From Chitinophagaceae bacterium UBA2791 (GTDB lineage Bacteria; Bacteroidota; Bacteroidia; Chitinophagales; Chitinophagaceae), in NCBI GenBank assembly GCA_002352105.1, contig DEHV01000073.1, positions 8,666 to 67,756 on the forward strand: 59,091 nt of DNA. The letters run 5' to 3'. The first letter of the stretch is position 1, and every line of letters begins with the position of its first letter. The notes below the pieces were generated by a model. It worked only from the letters and a program-made list of their open reading frames with translations. It was not told the DNA's origin and searched no databases. Positions 15,571-22,263 of this stretch are shown in pieces. A program made the position numbers and the translations under genes.

Positions 15571-16107
15571 ATGGCCATTACGCTACATCTTTCCGGCTTT
15601 AAACAGCGCGGCATGGTGGATTACGCACGAACGCTTCAGGTGCCGACATTCCAGCGTATTACGGCAATGGCATCCGATCGTGAAGGTTACAGCCGGCTGC
15701 TTATCGCCATCAGCGCGGCAATACGCAGCGCCCTGGCGAACATAAACCTGCGGGTAAGCCTGACTGAAGATCAGATTGTTGAGCTGGCTGATCAGATTAT
15801 CGACCAGGCAAACGAGGATAACCTGGCCCTGGAAGATGTTTTATTGTTTCTGCAACAGCTCGTCGGAGGTAAAGCCGGTAAGATTTATGATCGCCTGGAT
15901 ATCCCGGTATTCTTCGAGCTCTTCGAAACTTATCGTCAATCCCGGCATATAGCGATGCTGGAAGCGCGCTATGAGCAGGACGCGAATTATAAAGCGCTCG
16001 GCCCTACCGAAAGGATGAAGGATGACCTGGATGCCGAAAAGCAGGTGAACCGGGCAGCGATGGCCAGCCACCTACGGGAATTGTACAGTAAAAAAGAACA
16101 GCAATGA
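15571..16107 (+). CDS. Hypothetical replication-module protein, 178 residues
   Basis: The ATG at 15571 directly follows the upstream stop. The frame extends back to an ATG at 15469, which would add 34 polar residues overlapping the initiator by about 100 bp, and this longer form cannot be excluded. The protein is all-helical and acidic (LTEDQIVELADQIIDQANED). Position after the initiator and its helical nature would suit a helicase-loader or primosome accessory, but no ATP-binding motif is seen. Confidence 0.65.
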   Translation: MAITLHLSGFKQRGMVDYARTLQVPTFQRITAMASDREGYSRLLIAISAAIRSALANINLRVSLTEDQIVELADQIIDQANEDNLALEDVLLFLQQLVGGKAGKIYDRLDIPVFFELFETYRQSRHIAMLEARYEQDANYKALGPTERMKDDLDAEKQVNRAAMASHLRELYSKKEQQ

Positions 16108-16514
16108 AACGACCGCTCACCTTGGATGATATACGCAATAGCGCTGTTTATGAGCTCAACAAACACCTGTTCGACAAACCGGCTCCGGCGAAGGAGAAAA
16201 AACGCCATAAGTTCGGCGCCTCCCGGACGGAAGTGGGCGGCGAAACCTTCGACAGCAAGCGGGAAGCGAAGCGATACGCCGAGCTGCGGATCCTTCAGAA
16301 GGCTGGCAAGATCGGCATGTTGGCCCGACAAGTGGATTATGAGCTAAATGCGGGGGGATCTCACAGCCTGGTATATCGCGCCGACTTCGTGTATATCGAG
16401 GTAGAAACGGGGCGTACGATCGTTGAGGATGCGAAAGGGATGCTTACCCGGGAATATAAAAAGAAAAAACGGCTGATGAAACAGATTTACGGGATCGAAA
16501 TACAGGAGGTGTAA
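16104..16514 (+). CDS. DUF1064 protein, PD-(D/E)XK nuclease-like
   Basis: 136 residues. After a basic lead (KKRHKFGASRTEVGGETFDS) come a conserved S-K-R-E-A-x-R-Y-A-E-L helix, YRADFVYIE and IVEDAKGM, the order D...E-x-K expected for a PD-(D/E)XK-type core. DUF1064 proteins are common in phage replication operons and are thought to be endonucleases, perhaps branch-cleaving. The start overlaps the upstream stop by 4 bp. Confidence 0.8.
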   Translation: MKRPLTLDDIRNSAVYELNKHLFDKPAPAKEKKRHKFGASRTEVGGETFDSKREAKRYAELRILQKAGKIGMLARQVDYELNAGGSHSLVYRADFVYIEVETGRTIVEDAKGMLTREYKKKKRLMKQIYGIEIQEV

Positions 16515-16766
16515 ATGATACATGAATTAAAAACATGGCCTGAATATTACCAAGCAATCGCTTCCGGGTTCAAGACTTTTGAAGTGAGGAAGAATGATCG
16601 ACAATTTAATGTCGGTGATGGATTGTTGTTAAAAGAATTTGACCCGATTTCCAGTAAATATACTGGACGTATGCTATATAAGATCATAATATACAAGTTA
16701 CCCGGCGGACAGTTTGGTATTGAAAGAGACTATGTAGTAATGGGATTAAGCCAGTCAACGAGATGA
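16515..16766 (+). CDS. DUF3850 (ASCH/PUA-like) protein
   Basis: 83 residues. The pattern HELKTWPEYYQAIASGFKTF, EVRKNDRQFNVGDGLLLKEF and a C-terminal DYVVMGL matches DUF3850, a small ASCH-like beta barrel presumed to bind RNA or modified nucleotides. The start is directly adjacent to the upstream stop. Role in the phage unknown. Confidence 0.8.
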   Translation: MIHELKTWPEYYQAIASGFKTFEVRKNDRQFNVGDGLLLKEFDPISSKYTGRMLYKIIIYKLPGGQFGIERDYVVMGLSQSTR

Positions 16767-17035
16767 CCCTCGAACTCATCATAAAAGACATGGTCATCCA
16801 GACATGGGATATTCCCGAGGAGGAGATATCTACGCCCGCCCTGGACTGGGAGACCCGGACGAAATATCGCATCGAGGCGGTAAATGATTGGGTAGACAAG
16901 ATGAGGCGCGTGTACAGCGACCTGATCTTAAAGTCCGGATACCAGGTTGAGATGCGGATCACCTTCCAGTCGAAGATCAATACCCTGGAGATACCGGATG
17001 ACGAAACAGAAAAAATTTCAAATATTCATTTTTAA
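16763..17035 (+). CDS. Hypothetical protein, 90 residues
   Basis: Starts with a 4-bp overlap. Acidic, with a central helix (AVNDWVDKMRRVYSDLILK) and short strands. No signal or membrane segment; no family recognised. Confidence 0.6.
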   Translation: MTLELIIKDMVIQTWDIPEEEISTPALDWETRTKYRIEAVNDWVDKMRRVYSDLILKSGYQVEMRITFQSKINTLEIPDDETEKISNIHF

Positions 17036-17045
17036 AACAACCCTT

Positions 17046-17258
17046 ATGCATTTAACACACCGCTCTAAACTCGTAGTAACGACGCATACCAACCCGGAAT
17101 CCCCCACCATGGCCGCAAGCAACGCCGAGATTTCAGGCTGTCGCGATTGCCTTGTAAATGCCATCGCGCACATGATGAGCGAAAACGAAAGCTTCAGAAA
17201 GCTGATCAACGAAGCCGGCAGGATGGCGAATGAATTGAGAGGCAAAACGCAAAACTGA
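17046..17258 (+). CDS. Hypothetical protein with Cys pair, 70 residues
   Basis: The ATG at 17046 is used because the longer frame from 16947 overlaps the previous gene by 89 bp. The product has a C-x2-C pair (GCRDCL, about residues 34-37) and a helical C-terminus (NESFRKLINEAGRMANELR). Possible zinc-binding small protein; function unknown. Confidence 0.55.
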   Translation: MHLTHRSKLVVTTHTNPESPTMAASNAEISGCRDCLVNAIAHMMSENESFRKLINEAGRMANELRGKTQN

Positions 17259-17263
17259 AGGCA

Positions 17264-17338
17264 ATGTATTCAAAAAACCGGATCGCCCTGCCATTGGGTG
17301 GAAGCAGATCTCTGCAGCGCATGCGTAGAAATGGGTAA
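17264..17338 (+). CDS. Possible 24-residue peptide
   Basis: A short frame, MYSKNRIALPLGGSRSLQ..., ends in RMRRNG, basic throughout. It fits the 80-bp gap between two genes with a 3-bp spacer to the next ATG. The only support is packing; it may be non-coding leader. Confidence 0.3.
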   Translation: MYSKNRIALPLGGSRSLQRMRRNG

Positions 17339-17341
17339 GTT

Positions 17342-17593
17342 ATGAAGAAAACGCCATCATATTACTTTGTGCTAGACCGGTTCCAGGATATTATGGATAT
17401 CGATTTTGACGAACTGGAATGGCATGTTATAGGCAGGCGAAGAGAAATAATAATCATGGTCCAGGAATATAAAAAGCAGTTCGGCTTATATCAATATTCT
17501 AATATTCAGTTATGGAACAACATCAAGAGAAAACATGATAAATGGTTCGATTACCTGCTTGACGACGTGACCCGACATCCCACTAAAAGCTAA
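17342..17593 (+). CDS. Hypothetical protein, 83 residues
   Basis: Soluble, helical, rich in aromatic residues (YYFVLDRFQDIMDIDF, WNNIKRKHDKWFDYLL). It closes the replication module before a run of membrane genes. No family recognised. Confidence 0.55.
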   Translation: MKKTPSYYFVLDRFQDIMDIDFDELEWHVIGRRREIIIMVQEYKKQFGLYQYSNIQLWNNIKRKHDKWFDYLLDDVTRHPTKS

Positions 17594-17643
17594 AAGAAAA
17601 CAAATTCAAGGCCCTGCTGCCGGTGATATTAAAACGTAAAACG

Positions 17644-17826
17644 ATGTTACACAGAATTAAAATTGCATTTTTCGTGGTCATAGTGGTATTAACCATGATT
17701 GCCCCTATGTTCTTGCTGGGTATGCTTTCTTACCTGCTTTTAGGGAAGGATTTTTTTAATCGCCAAGCCGAATTCTTGATCATCTTGATCGACGACTTTT
17801 CATCAAAACAAAATAGCGAACAATGA
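17644..17826 (+). CDS. Small membrane protein, 60 residues
   Basis: The ATG at 17644 is preferred; an in-frame GTG at 17623 would add seven residues. Two hydrophobic stretches (IAFFVVIVVLTMIAPMFLLG and MLSYLLLG, then FLIILI) make it a likely two-segment or long hairpin membrane protein with a polar tail. Its stop overlaps the next ATG, starting a run of five coupled small envelope genes. Confidence 0.5.
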   Translation: MLHRIKIAFFVVIVVLTMIAPMFLLGMLSYLLLGKDFFNRQAEFLIILIDDFSSKQNSEQ

Positions 17827-17999
17827 AACACATCATCACTTTGCTACTTATCTCCCTGGCCATGACGGGTATGGGGCAGGAGAACATCAGCAAGGAACCC
17901 GCGTACATTATCGTTTATAAGCATCAGTATTGGGACCGCGGTATAATCCCTACCGGCAACCCCCCAGGCGCTATTGAAACATTAAAACCGCAACAATGA
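17823..17999 (+). CDS. Small exported peptide, 58 residues
   Basis: A Sec-type signal (MKHIITLLLISLAMTGMGQ) is followed by a mature part of about 39 residues with aromatic residues (YIIVYKHQYWDRG). Start overlaps the upstream stop (ATGA type) and the stop overlaps the next start. Probably periplasmic; function unknown. Confidence 0.5.
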   Translation: MKHIITLLLISLAMTGMGQENISKEPAYIIVYKHQYWDRGIIPTGNPPGAIETLKPQQ

Positions 18000-18184
18000 A
18001 AATATATACCAACATTAGCCAAACCCAACTTTCTGTAGCCCGGCATTATGGGGCCTGCACAATAAACGGAGATCGGTATATCTATATCCCGCAGCACGAT
18101 GCCCTTATAGAGGAGGGCTTAATGAAGGAGTATAATAAGTTCAATGGGAATTTTGAAGAATTTATTAAAATGCAAAACGGATGA
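17996..18184 (+). CDS. Hypothetical protein, 62 residues
   Basis: A small soluble protein, probably alpha-beta (HYGACTINGDRYIYIPQHD then acidic helix). Coupled on both sides by 4-bp overlaps. No family recognised. Confidence 0.55.
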   Translation: MKIYTNISQTQLSVARHYGACTINGDRYIYIPQHDALIEEGLMKEYNKFNGNFEEFIKMQNG

Positions 18185-18480
18185 AACTAATACGCTATTT
18201 CGCAGTATTCCTGCTTACAACAATGCTTATTCTCCTGTTCGTTATGCCGCCGAAACAGGAGAGTATCATCCGGATCGGCGAACACGGTACGCTCACCACA
18301 GCCTCGTCGGGCGGCGGTGAGCGCGCATACATCCCCATCATCGAGGGCGATACTACCCTTATTTACGGCCCAATCCGGGTTGCCATCGGCCCCTGTGAAA
18401 CCGAACTACCGGAAGGGGATTATATGGTTGTTATGAAGAATAGAATAATTAGTATTGTACCCACAAAAGTTACACCATGA
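18181..18480 (+). CDS. Membrane-anchored small protein, 99 residues
   Basis: Residues 5-24 form an uncleaved signal or anchor (YFAVFLLTTMLILLFVM), followed by a beta-rich periplasmic-type domain with a glycine turn (TASSGGGERAYIPIIEG). Coupled to both neighbours. Function unknown. Confidence 0.55.
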   Translation: MKLIRYFAVFLLTTMLILLFVMPPKQESIIRIGEHGTLTTASSGGGERAYIPIIEGDTTLIYGPIRVAIGPCETELPEGDYMVVMKNRIISIVPTKVTP

Positions 18481-18638
18481 AAATAATTATCTATACTACC
18501 ACAATCGCAATGGTGACTGTGATTACCTCCATGCTTGTAAAACTGTATGCCAGGGACATGATTGATGTCTTTTTCATAATCGGGGCTACTGTGACCGCAT
18601 TCGTTTCCGGATCGCTGATAGCTCATAAAGATAAATAA
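18477..18638 (+). CDS. Two-segment membrane peptide, 53 residues
   Basis: Hydrophobic segments IIIYTTTIAMVTVITSML and VFFIIGATVTAFVSGSLIA are separated by a short polar turn (KLYARDM), a helical hairpin. The stop overlaps the ATG of the XRE gene. It could be holin-like by topology, but it lies in the early region far from the lysis cassette. Confidence 0.5.
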   Translation: MKIIIYTTTIAMVTVITSMLVKLYARDMIDVFFIIGATVTAFVSGSLIAHKDK

Positions 18639-18922
18639 TGAATCTCAAAGACAATATCCGTAAAGCCAGGGTCTCTATCGGCTTCAGTCAAAAACAGATG
18701 GCCGCCTCGGTCGGGAAAAACCGAGGGACTTACCAATCCTACGAGGATGGTCGAGCAGAGCCTTCGGTACATACGCTTATTAAGATAGCCGAAACTGTCG
18801 GCATCACCCTTGACGATCTGGTCCGGGGGAATTGCACGCCATCCAATGAGATCAGTGACCGGTATGCCCGGCTAAGTTCCCGCGACAAAGCTATTGTGGA
18901 TGCGGTGATGGGAAAATCGTAA
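18638..18922 (+). CDS. XRE-family HTH regulator
   Basis: 94 residues. An XRE domain covers about 5-62 (IRKARVSIGFSQKQMAASVG, then TYQSYEDGRAEPSVHTLIK), and the short C-terminus (RLSSRDKAIVDAVM) is typical of small regulators. It ends the early operon and stands just before the late region, so it is a candidate regulator of the late palindromic operators or of the adjacent small RNA. That link is inference. Confidence 0.8.
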   Translation: MNLKDNIRKARVSIGFSQKQMAASVGKNRGTYQSYEDGRAEPSVHTLIKIAETVGITLDDLVRGNCTPSNEISDRYARLSSRDKAIVDAVMGKS

Positions 18923-19055
18923 TTGTTTGATAATTAAATGATTTGTGAATCGAAATTTATCCGTAAGTAAAAAAGAATCAATATTTCATGGTGCACATGA
19001 ATATTATCTGTAATCTTGTGTATGCAACGTCATGCAACGGCATTAAACATTTTTA

Positions 19056-19086
19056 AAATAAAAACACCCCCTGGAAAGGAGGTGTT
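19056..19086 (-). terminator. Terminator of the tmRNA-like RNA gene
   Basis: On the minus strand, an 8-bp stem with one bulge (AACACCTCC with GGGGTGTT) is followed by TTTTTATTTT. It begins two bases after the encoded CCA of the small RNA. Upstream on the plus strand (18923-19055) is AT-rich DNA with a direct repeat ATGCAACG at 19022 and 19032 and no gene. Confidence 0.75.
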
Positions 19087-19088
19087 GA

Positions 19089-19162
19089 TGGTGGAGGATA
19101 CCGGAATCGAACCGGCCTGAGACAACTGGGAAGGAAGCCGCAGGTCGACCAGAACATCCCCC
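19089..19162 (-). ncRNA. tRNA-like RNA resembling the tmRNA tRNA-like domain
   Basis: 74 nt including an encoded CCA. The acceptor stem is GGGGGAT with ATCCTCC (one G-U pair), discriminator A. The T arm is GCCGG/CCGGT around TTCGATT. Positions 8-20 read GTTCTGGTCGACC, close to the tmRNA D-loop signature UUCUGGAUUCGAC, and as in tmRNA no normal D stem can form. Only 26 nt join this to the T arm. They may form a P2-like stem (CCTG with CAGG) or an imperfect arm (CTGCGG with TCCCAG), but no sound anticodon stem and loop. There is no tag reading frame. Promoter and terminator fit the gene closely. Alternatives are a decayed tmRNA or an aberrant tRNA. Confidence 0.65.
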
Positions 19163-19173
19163 TACCGAATAAG

Positions 19174-19204
19174 CCGTCACTTCAGTACTGGTGACGGTTT
19201 TTTT
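19174..19204. terminator. Hairpin 5' of the small RNA, possible terminator on the plus strand
   Basis: A 7-bp stem CCGTCAC/GTGACGG encloses the palindrome CAGTACTG. On the plus strand it is followed by TTTTTTT and could end read-through from the early operon. On the minus strand it forms a leader hairpin 11 bases before the 5' end of the tRNA-like RNA, like the hairpin before the phage tRNA at 2933-2954. Confidence 0.55.
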
Positions 19205-19214
19205 ATATTCTGAT

Positions 19215-19222
19215 CAAAAGTA
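19215..19222 (-). promoter_or_regulatory. -7 promoter element for the tmRNA-like RNA
   Basis: On the minus strand TACTTTTG fits the Bacteroidota -7 consensus TAnnTTTG exactly and would start transcription near 19209, giving a precursor with a short hairpin leader. A TTG occurs 25 bp upstream, longer than the usual spacing of about 19-21. The rest of 19223-19375 shows no gene. Confidence 0.5.
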
Positions 19223-19375
19223 ATCAATCACACTCTATACTCTCCGGCAATAATTCAACATTATATCAACAGGGTAGGTGCACATATTGCTGCGCCGCTA
19301 AGGTAAAACAGGTTTTTAGATTAGCGGGCAGCTTTCTACCCCTGTAGGCATTTCCACCAATAAAGCCCCTAAATG

Positions 19376-19401
19376 AATTACTAAAAAGTTTAGTAATTTT
19401 G
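19376..19401 (+). promoter_or_regulatory. Palindromic operator and promoter ahead of the terminase genes
   Basis: A perfect 23-bp palindrome (AATTACTAAA AAG TTTAGTAATT, 19376-19398) contains the recurring core RCTAAA N3 TTTAGY. Its right arm overlaps a consensus -7 element TAATTTTG (19394-19401). A bound protein would cover the -7 element, which suggests repression. Confidence 0.65.
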
Positions 19402-19429
19402 TTTGAAATAGCCCTAAAATAGCCCAGAT

Positions 19430-19792
19430 ATGGCAGGAGCAACAAAAGGCACCTGGAAAAAAGGTCGCAAGCCGCCGGTTACCCGGCCCAAAGGATCTAA
19501 AAACAAAAGGACCCTTGTCAAGGAGGCTATTGGCCTTGATAACTGGGAGGGGTTTGAGCAGTTTGTTAGAACGGACGGCGCTACCAAGCTGATCACAGAA
19601 ATAAAAAAGCTAAAAGGGCGCAATTATGTTATCGCCTACCAATCACTTCTTGAATTCATCAAACCGAAGTTAGCCCGGCAGGAACTCACAGGCGGTGATG
19701 GTAAACCCTTGCTTCCTCAGATGGATTTAAAGAATCTTTCCAAAGCAGAACTCCAGACGTTGATTGCTTTAAAAAACAAGCTGGTTAAATGA
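19430..19792 (+). CDS. Terminase small subunit candidate (DUF5681-like)
   Basis: 120 residues. The basic N-terminus (TKGTWKKGRKPPVTRPKGSK) resembles DUF5681-type leaders seen on phage DNA-packaging proteins. A helical middle and a C-terminal helix (SKAELQTLIALKNKL) follow. It overlaps the large terminase gene by 4 bp, the usual place of TerS, which recognises the packaging site. Assignment is mainly by position. Confidence 0.7.
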   Translation: MAGATKGTWKKGRKPPVTRPKGSKNKRTLVKEAIGLDNWEGFEQFVRTDGATKLITEIKKLKGRNYVIAYQSLLEFIKPKLARQELTGGDGKPLLPQMDLKNLSKAELQTLIALKNKLVK

Positions 19793-21270
19793 ATGAGTTG
19801 GATCTTCAACAACTATACCATGCCGCCCATGCCGCCGAGATAGAGCTTAATCGGCGTGAATGCCTTGAATCTACGTTTGCTTTCCGCAAAACGATGTTCC
19901 AGGCCCTGCACAAACGCCGGATGGTGGAATGGGAACACCAGCGAAGGATCTGCGAAGTGCTTGATAAAGTATATGCCGGCGAGATCACCCGCCTGATCAT
20001 TAATGTTGCCCCGCGCTACGGCAAAACGGACGTTGCGGTAAAAGACTTCATCGCCAAAGGCCTGGCGCATAATCCTGCTGCAAAGTTTATCCACCTGAGT
20101 TATTCTGACGATCTGGCCCTGGACAATTCCGAGGACGTTCGGGAGATCGTGAAAAATGAAACCTATCAGGAGATGTTCCCGGGCGTAGAAGTAAAGAAAG
20201 GATCGGATAGTAAAAAGAAATGGTACACAACAGCGGGCGGCGGCGTGTATGCGACTGCTGCCGCTGGTCAGGTAACCGGTTTCGGCGCTGGCCAGGTAGA
20301 TGATCCGGATCAGGAAGGGGATGCCGAGCTCGAGGACGCGCTTGCCTGGATGGACCCCGGCGAGGGCTTCGGCGGCGCTATTGTTATCGATGACCCTATA
20401 AAGCCAGAGGACGCTGAAAGCGAGCAGATCCGTGAGCGCGTGAATAAAAGATTTGATTCTACCATCCGCAGCCGTGTGAACAGTCGGCGTACGCCAATAG
20501 TGATCATCATGCAGCGATTGCACCCGCGGGACCTGGCAGGCCATGTGATGGCTATTGAACCGGGCGAATGGGTTATCCTTTCCCTTCCCTCCATACAGGA
20601 GGACGGCACGGCCTTATGTCCGGATAAGCACACTGTTGAAGAGTTGCGCAAGCTGGAAAAGATCGATAAGGTTACTTTCGAGCGTCAGCACATGCAGAAC
20701 CCCAAACCGCGCGAGGGGTTGCTGTATAAGGATTTCAGGACTTACGGCACACTGCCGGAATCCCGGACCAGCTCGCGGATATTTGTCGACGTAGCCGACA
20801 CCGGCGACGATAGCCTGTGCGCAATCGACTATAAAATCATCAACGACCTGGCTTACGTCATCGATGTGATCCACACCAAAGAGCGGGCGGAGGAAACAGA
20901 AGTGAGTACGGCGCAAATGGCCGGCAGGCACAATTCGGAGCTGTGTCGCGTGGAGAGCAACAACGGAGGCCGGTTCTTTGGCCGCAATGTGGAGAAGATC
21001 TGCCGAGCAGCGAAGAATTACCGCACGCGATTTGAATATTTTTCGCAGCGAAAAAATAAAGAAACCCGCATCCTGAGCAACGCCAGCGCTGTCAATAACT
21101 TTTTCATTATGCCACAGGGCTGGGAAACGCTCTGGCCATCTTTTTACCAGGAAGTCAGCTGGTATATGGCTGTCGGCAAAAATGTGCATGACGATGGCCC
21201 GGACACCCTAACCGCTATTTACGAGCATGAGACAATCAGGTCCAAAGGCGGTTATAAGCGAAAAAACTAA
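19789..21270 (+). CDS. Terminase large subunit
   Basis: 493 residues. The ATPase half shows a Walker A-type APRYGKTD (about 75-82) and Walker B GAIVIDDP (about 196-203). The RNase H-like nuclease half shows FVDVADTGDDS (about 330), VESNNGG (about 386) and HDDGPDTLT (about 466), giving the acidic residues needed for cleavage. TerL drives DNA into the procapsid through the portal and cuts the concatemer. A late operator and promoter follow it directly. Confidence 0.93.
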   Translation: MNELDLQQLYHAAHAAEIELNRRECLESTFAFRKTMFQALHKRRMVEWEHQRRICEVLDKVYAGEITRLIINVAPRYGKTDVAVKDFIAKGLAHNPAAKFIHLSYSDDLALDNSEDVREIVKNETYQEMFPGVEVKKGSDSKKKWYTTAGGGVYATAAAGQVTGFGAGQVDDPDQEGDAELEDALAWMDPGEGFGGAIVIDDPIKPEDAESEQIRERVNKRFDSTIRSRVNSRRTPIVIIMQRLHPRDLAGHVMAIEPGEWVILSLPSIQEDGTALCPDKHTVEELRKLEKIDKVTFERQHMQNPKPREGLLYKDFRTYGTLPESRTSSRIFVDVADTGDDSLCAIDYKIINDLAYVIDVIHTKERAEETEVSTAQMAGRHNSELCRVESNNGGRFFGRNVEKICRAAKNYRTRFEYFSQRKNKETRILSNASAVNNFFIMPQGWETLWPSFYQEVSWYMAVGKNVHDDGPDTLTAIYEHETIRSKGGYKRKN

Positions 21271-21273
21271 TTC

Positions 21274-21303
21274 GCTAAATATTTTAGCAATTACCTATCT
21301 TCG
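21274..21303 (+). promoter_or_regulatory. Palindromic operator and promoter of the head operon
   Basis: The core GCTAAA TAT TTTAGC (21274-21288) is a perfect 6-3-6 palindrome of the recurring type. A -7-like element TATCTTCG (one mismatch to TAnnTTTG) follows at 21296-21303. The palindrome occupies the -33 to -15 stretch, where either a repressor or an activator could act. Confidence 0.65.
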
Positions 21304-21327
21304 TATTCATTAGTTCTTTTTTTTATC

Positions 21328-21343
21328 ACGCCAGGGACGGCGT
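21328..21343 (+). promoter_or_regulatory. Stem-loop with AGGGAC hexaloop in the head operon leader
   Basis: ACGCC and GGCGT form a perfect 5-bp stem around AGGGAC. The ATG of the first head gene lies 33 bases downstream. The same loop with different but paired stems occurs at 25236-25257 and 35558-35575. Confidence 0.6.
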
Positions 21344-21376
21344 AAACAGATTTTCCAAACTCAAAAATCTTTTGCA

Positions 21377-22003
21377 ATGGATCCTCTTTTTACCTGTCCC
21401 GCGCCTACTGCGCTGGCTGATATCCCCGCACAAGCGTGCCCTGAACGATACGACCAGATCATTCGTATGTTCCTTATGCGCAGACAAAGCGCCGCGCTAT
21501 TCACCACCACGACCGTGAAGGTTTTAGAAACCTGGACGCCGCTCTTCGCCGAAGACGACAGCACCAAGATCATTAAAACGCCTCTACTCTCCAATGTGGT
21601 TATTCCTCCCGGAGAAATTCTTAAAGAAGGCGGCAACGACAACACAACCATTAACGGCATTCCCAGGCTTAATGGCCGTGGTTTTGCGCCTGTCACTATC
21701 CAGTTGCAGGATGCGGAGTCTGCTGTGCGCAAAGGATTGCGTGCGCTTGCATCAGAATCCGCATTGCAGCCCGGGTTCACCAACCTGGAAGCAATATTTG
21801 TGAATCGCTTTGGTCAGCTCATCTACCGGAAGGCAACGGATAATGTATTCGGTATTCCCATTTACAACTTTGTCGTCGGCGATGTGGGAACGGAAGGGTT
21901 TGGTAAATCGAATATCGCCAATATGAGTTTCGACCTGGCGCCCGGATGGTCCGATGACGTGGCCATGATAGGTGTAACCGATTTCAATCCCTTAACCGTT
22001 TAA
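21377..22003 (+). CDS. Putative virion structural protein, 208 residues
   Basis: First gene of the head operon, between terminase and portal. No signal or membrane segment; the sequence alternates beta-type stretches (VKVLETWTPLFAEDD) with a helix rich in Ala (AVRKGLRALASESALQ). Position suggests a minor head protein. No family recognised. Confidence 0.6.
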   Translation: MDPLFTCPAPTALADIPAQACPERYDQIIRMFLMRRQSAALFTTTTVKVLETWTPLFAEDDSTKIIKTPLLSNVVIPPGEILKEGGNDNTTINGIPRLNGRGFAPVTIQLQDAESAVRKGLRALASESALQPGFTNLEAIFVNRFGQLIYRKATDNVFGIPIYNFVVGDVGTEGFGKSNIANMSFDLAPGWSDDVAMIGVTDFNPLTV

Positions 22004-22005
22004 CC

Positions 22006-22263
22006 ATGGTTACGACAGTAACGCTTGCCGCAAGTGAGACCCGGCAATTTGAGATACAGCATGCCGAAAGGATATTGAATTATCAAATTGCTCATGGCAT
22101 CACCAGCGGCTGGCGCCTGGCCGATCCCGACTACGCTTTCAAAGATGGTACTATCACTCGCACAAATAAAGGAACTGCTGAAGAGCCCGAAAAGCAAAGC
22201 GGCAATTCAGGACGCCGTAAACCACGAGGCAAGGATCAGGCTACACACGAAAGCGGTAAATGA
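22006..22263 (+). CDS. Hypothetical head-module protein, 85 residues
   Basis: Starts 3 bp after the previous stop and overlaps the portal gene by 119 bp in another frame. The first half is folded-looking (ETRQFEIQHAERILNYQIA); the second is basic and polar (NSGRRKPRGKDQATH), as expected for a stretch constrained by an overlapping gene. Function unknown. Confidence 0.5.
   Translation: MVTTVTLAASETRQFEIQHAERILNYQIAHGITSGWRLADPDYAFKDGTITRTNKGTAEEPEKQSGNSGRRKPRGKDQATHESGK

Noticed and set aside
18549..18560. AGGGAC occurrence inside the small membrane peptide gene
   Set aside because: No complementary flanks; the bases are coding (Ala-Arg-Asp).
19089..19162. Attachment site relic in ssrA
   Set aside because: An att relic would hold only the 3' end of tmRNA; here both acceptor strands, a promoter and a terminator are present, and the true att sites are in tRNA-Met.
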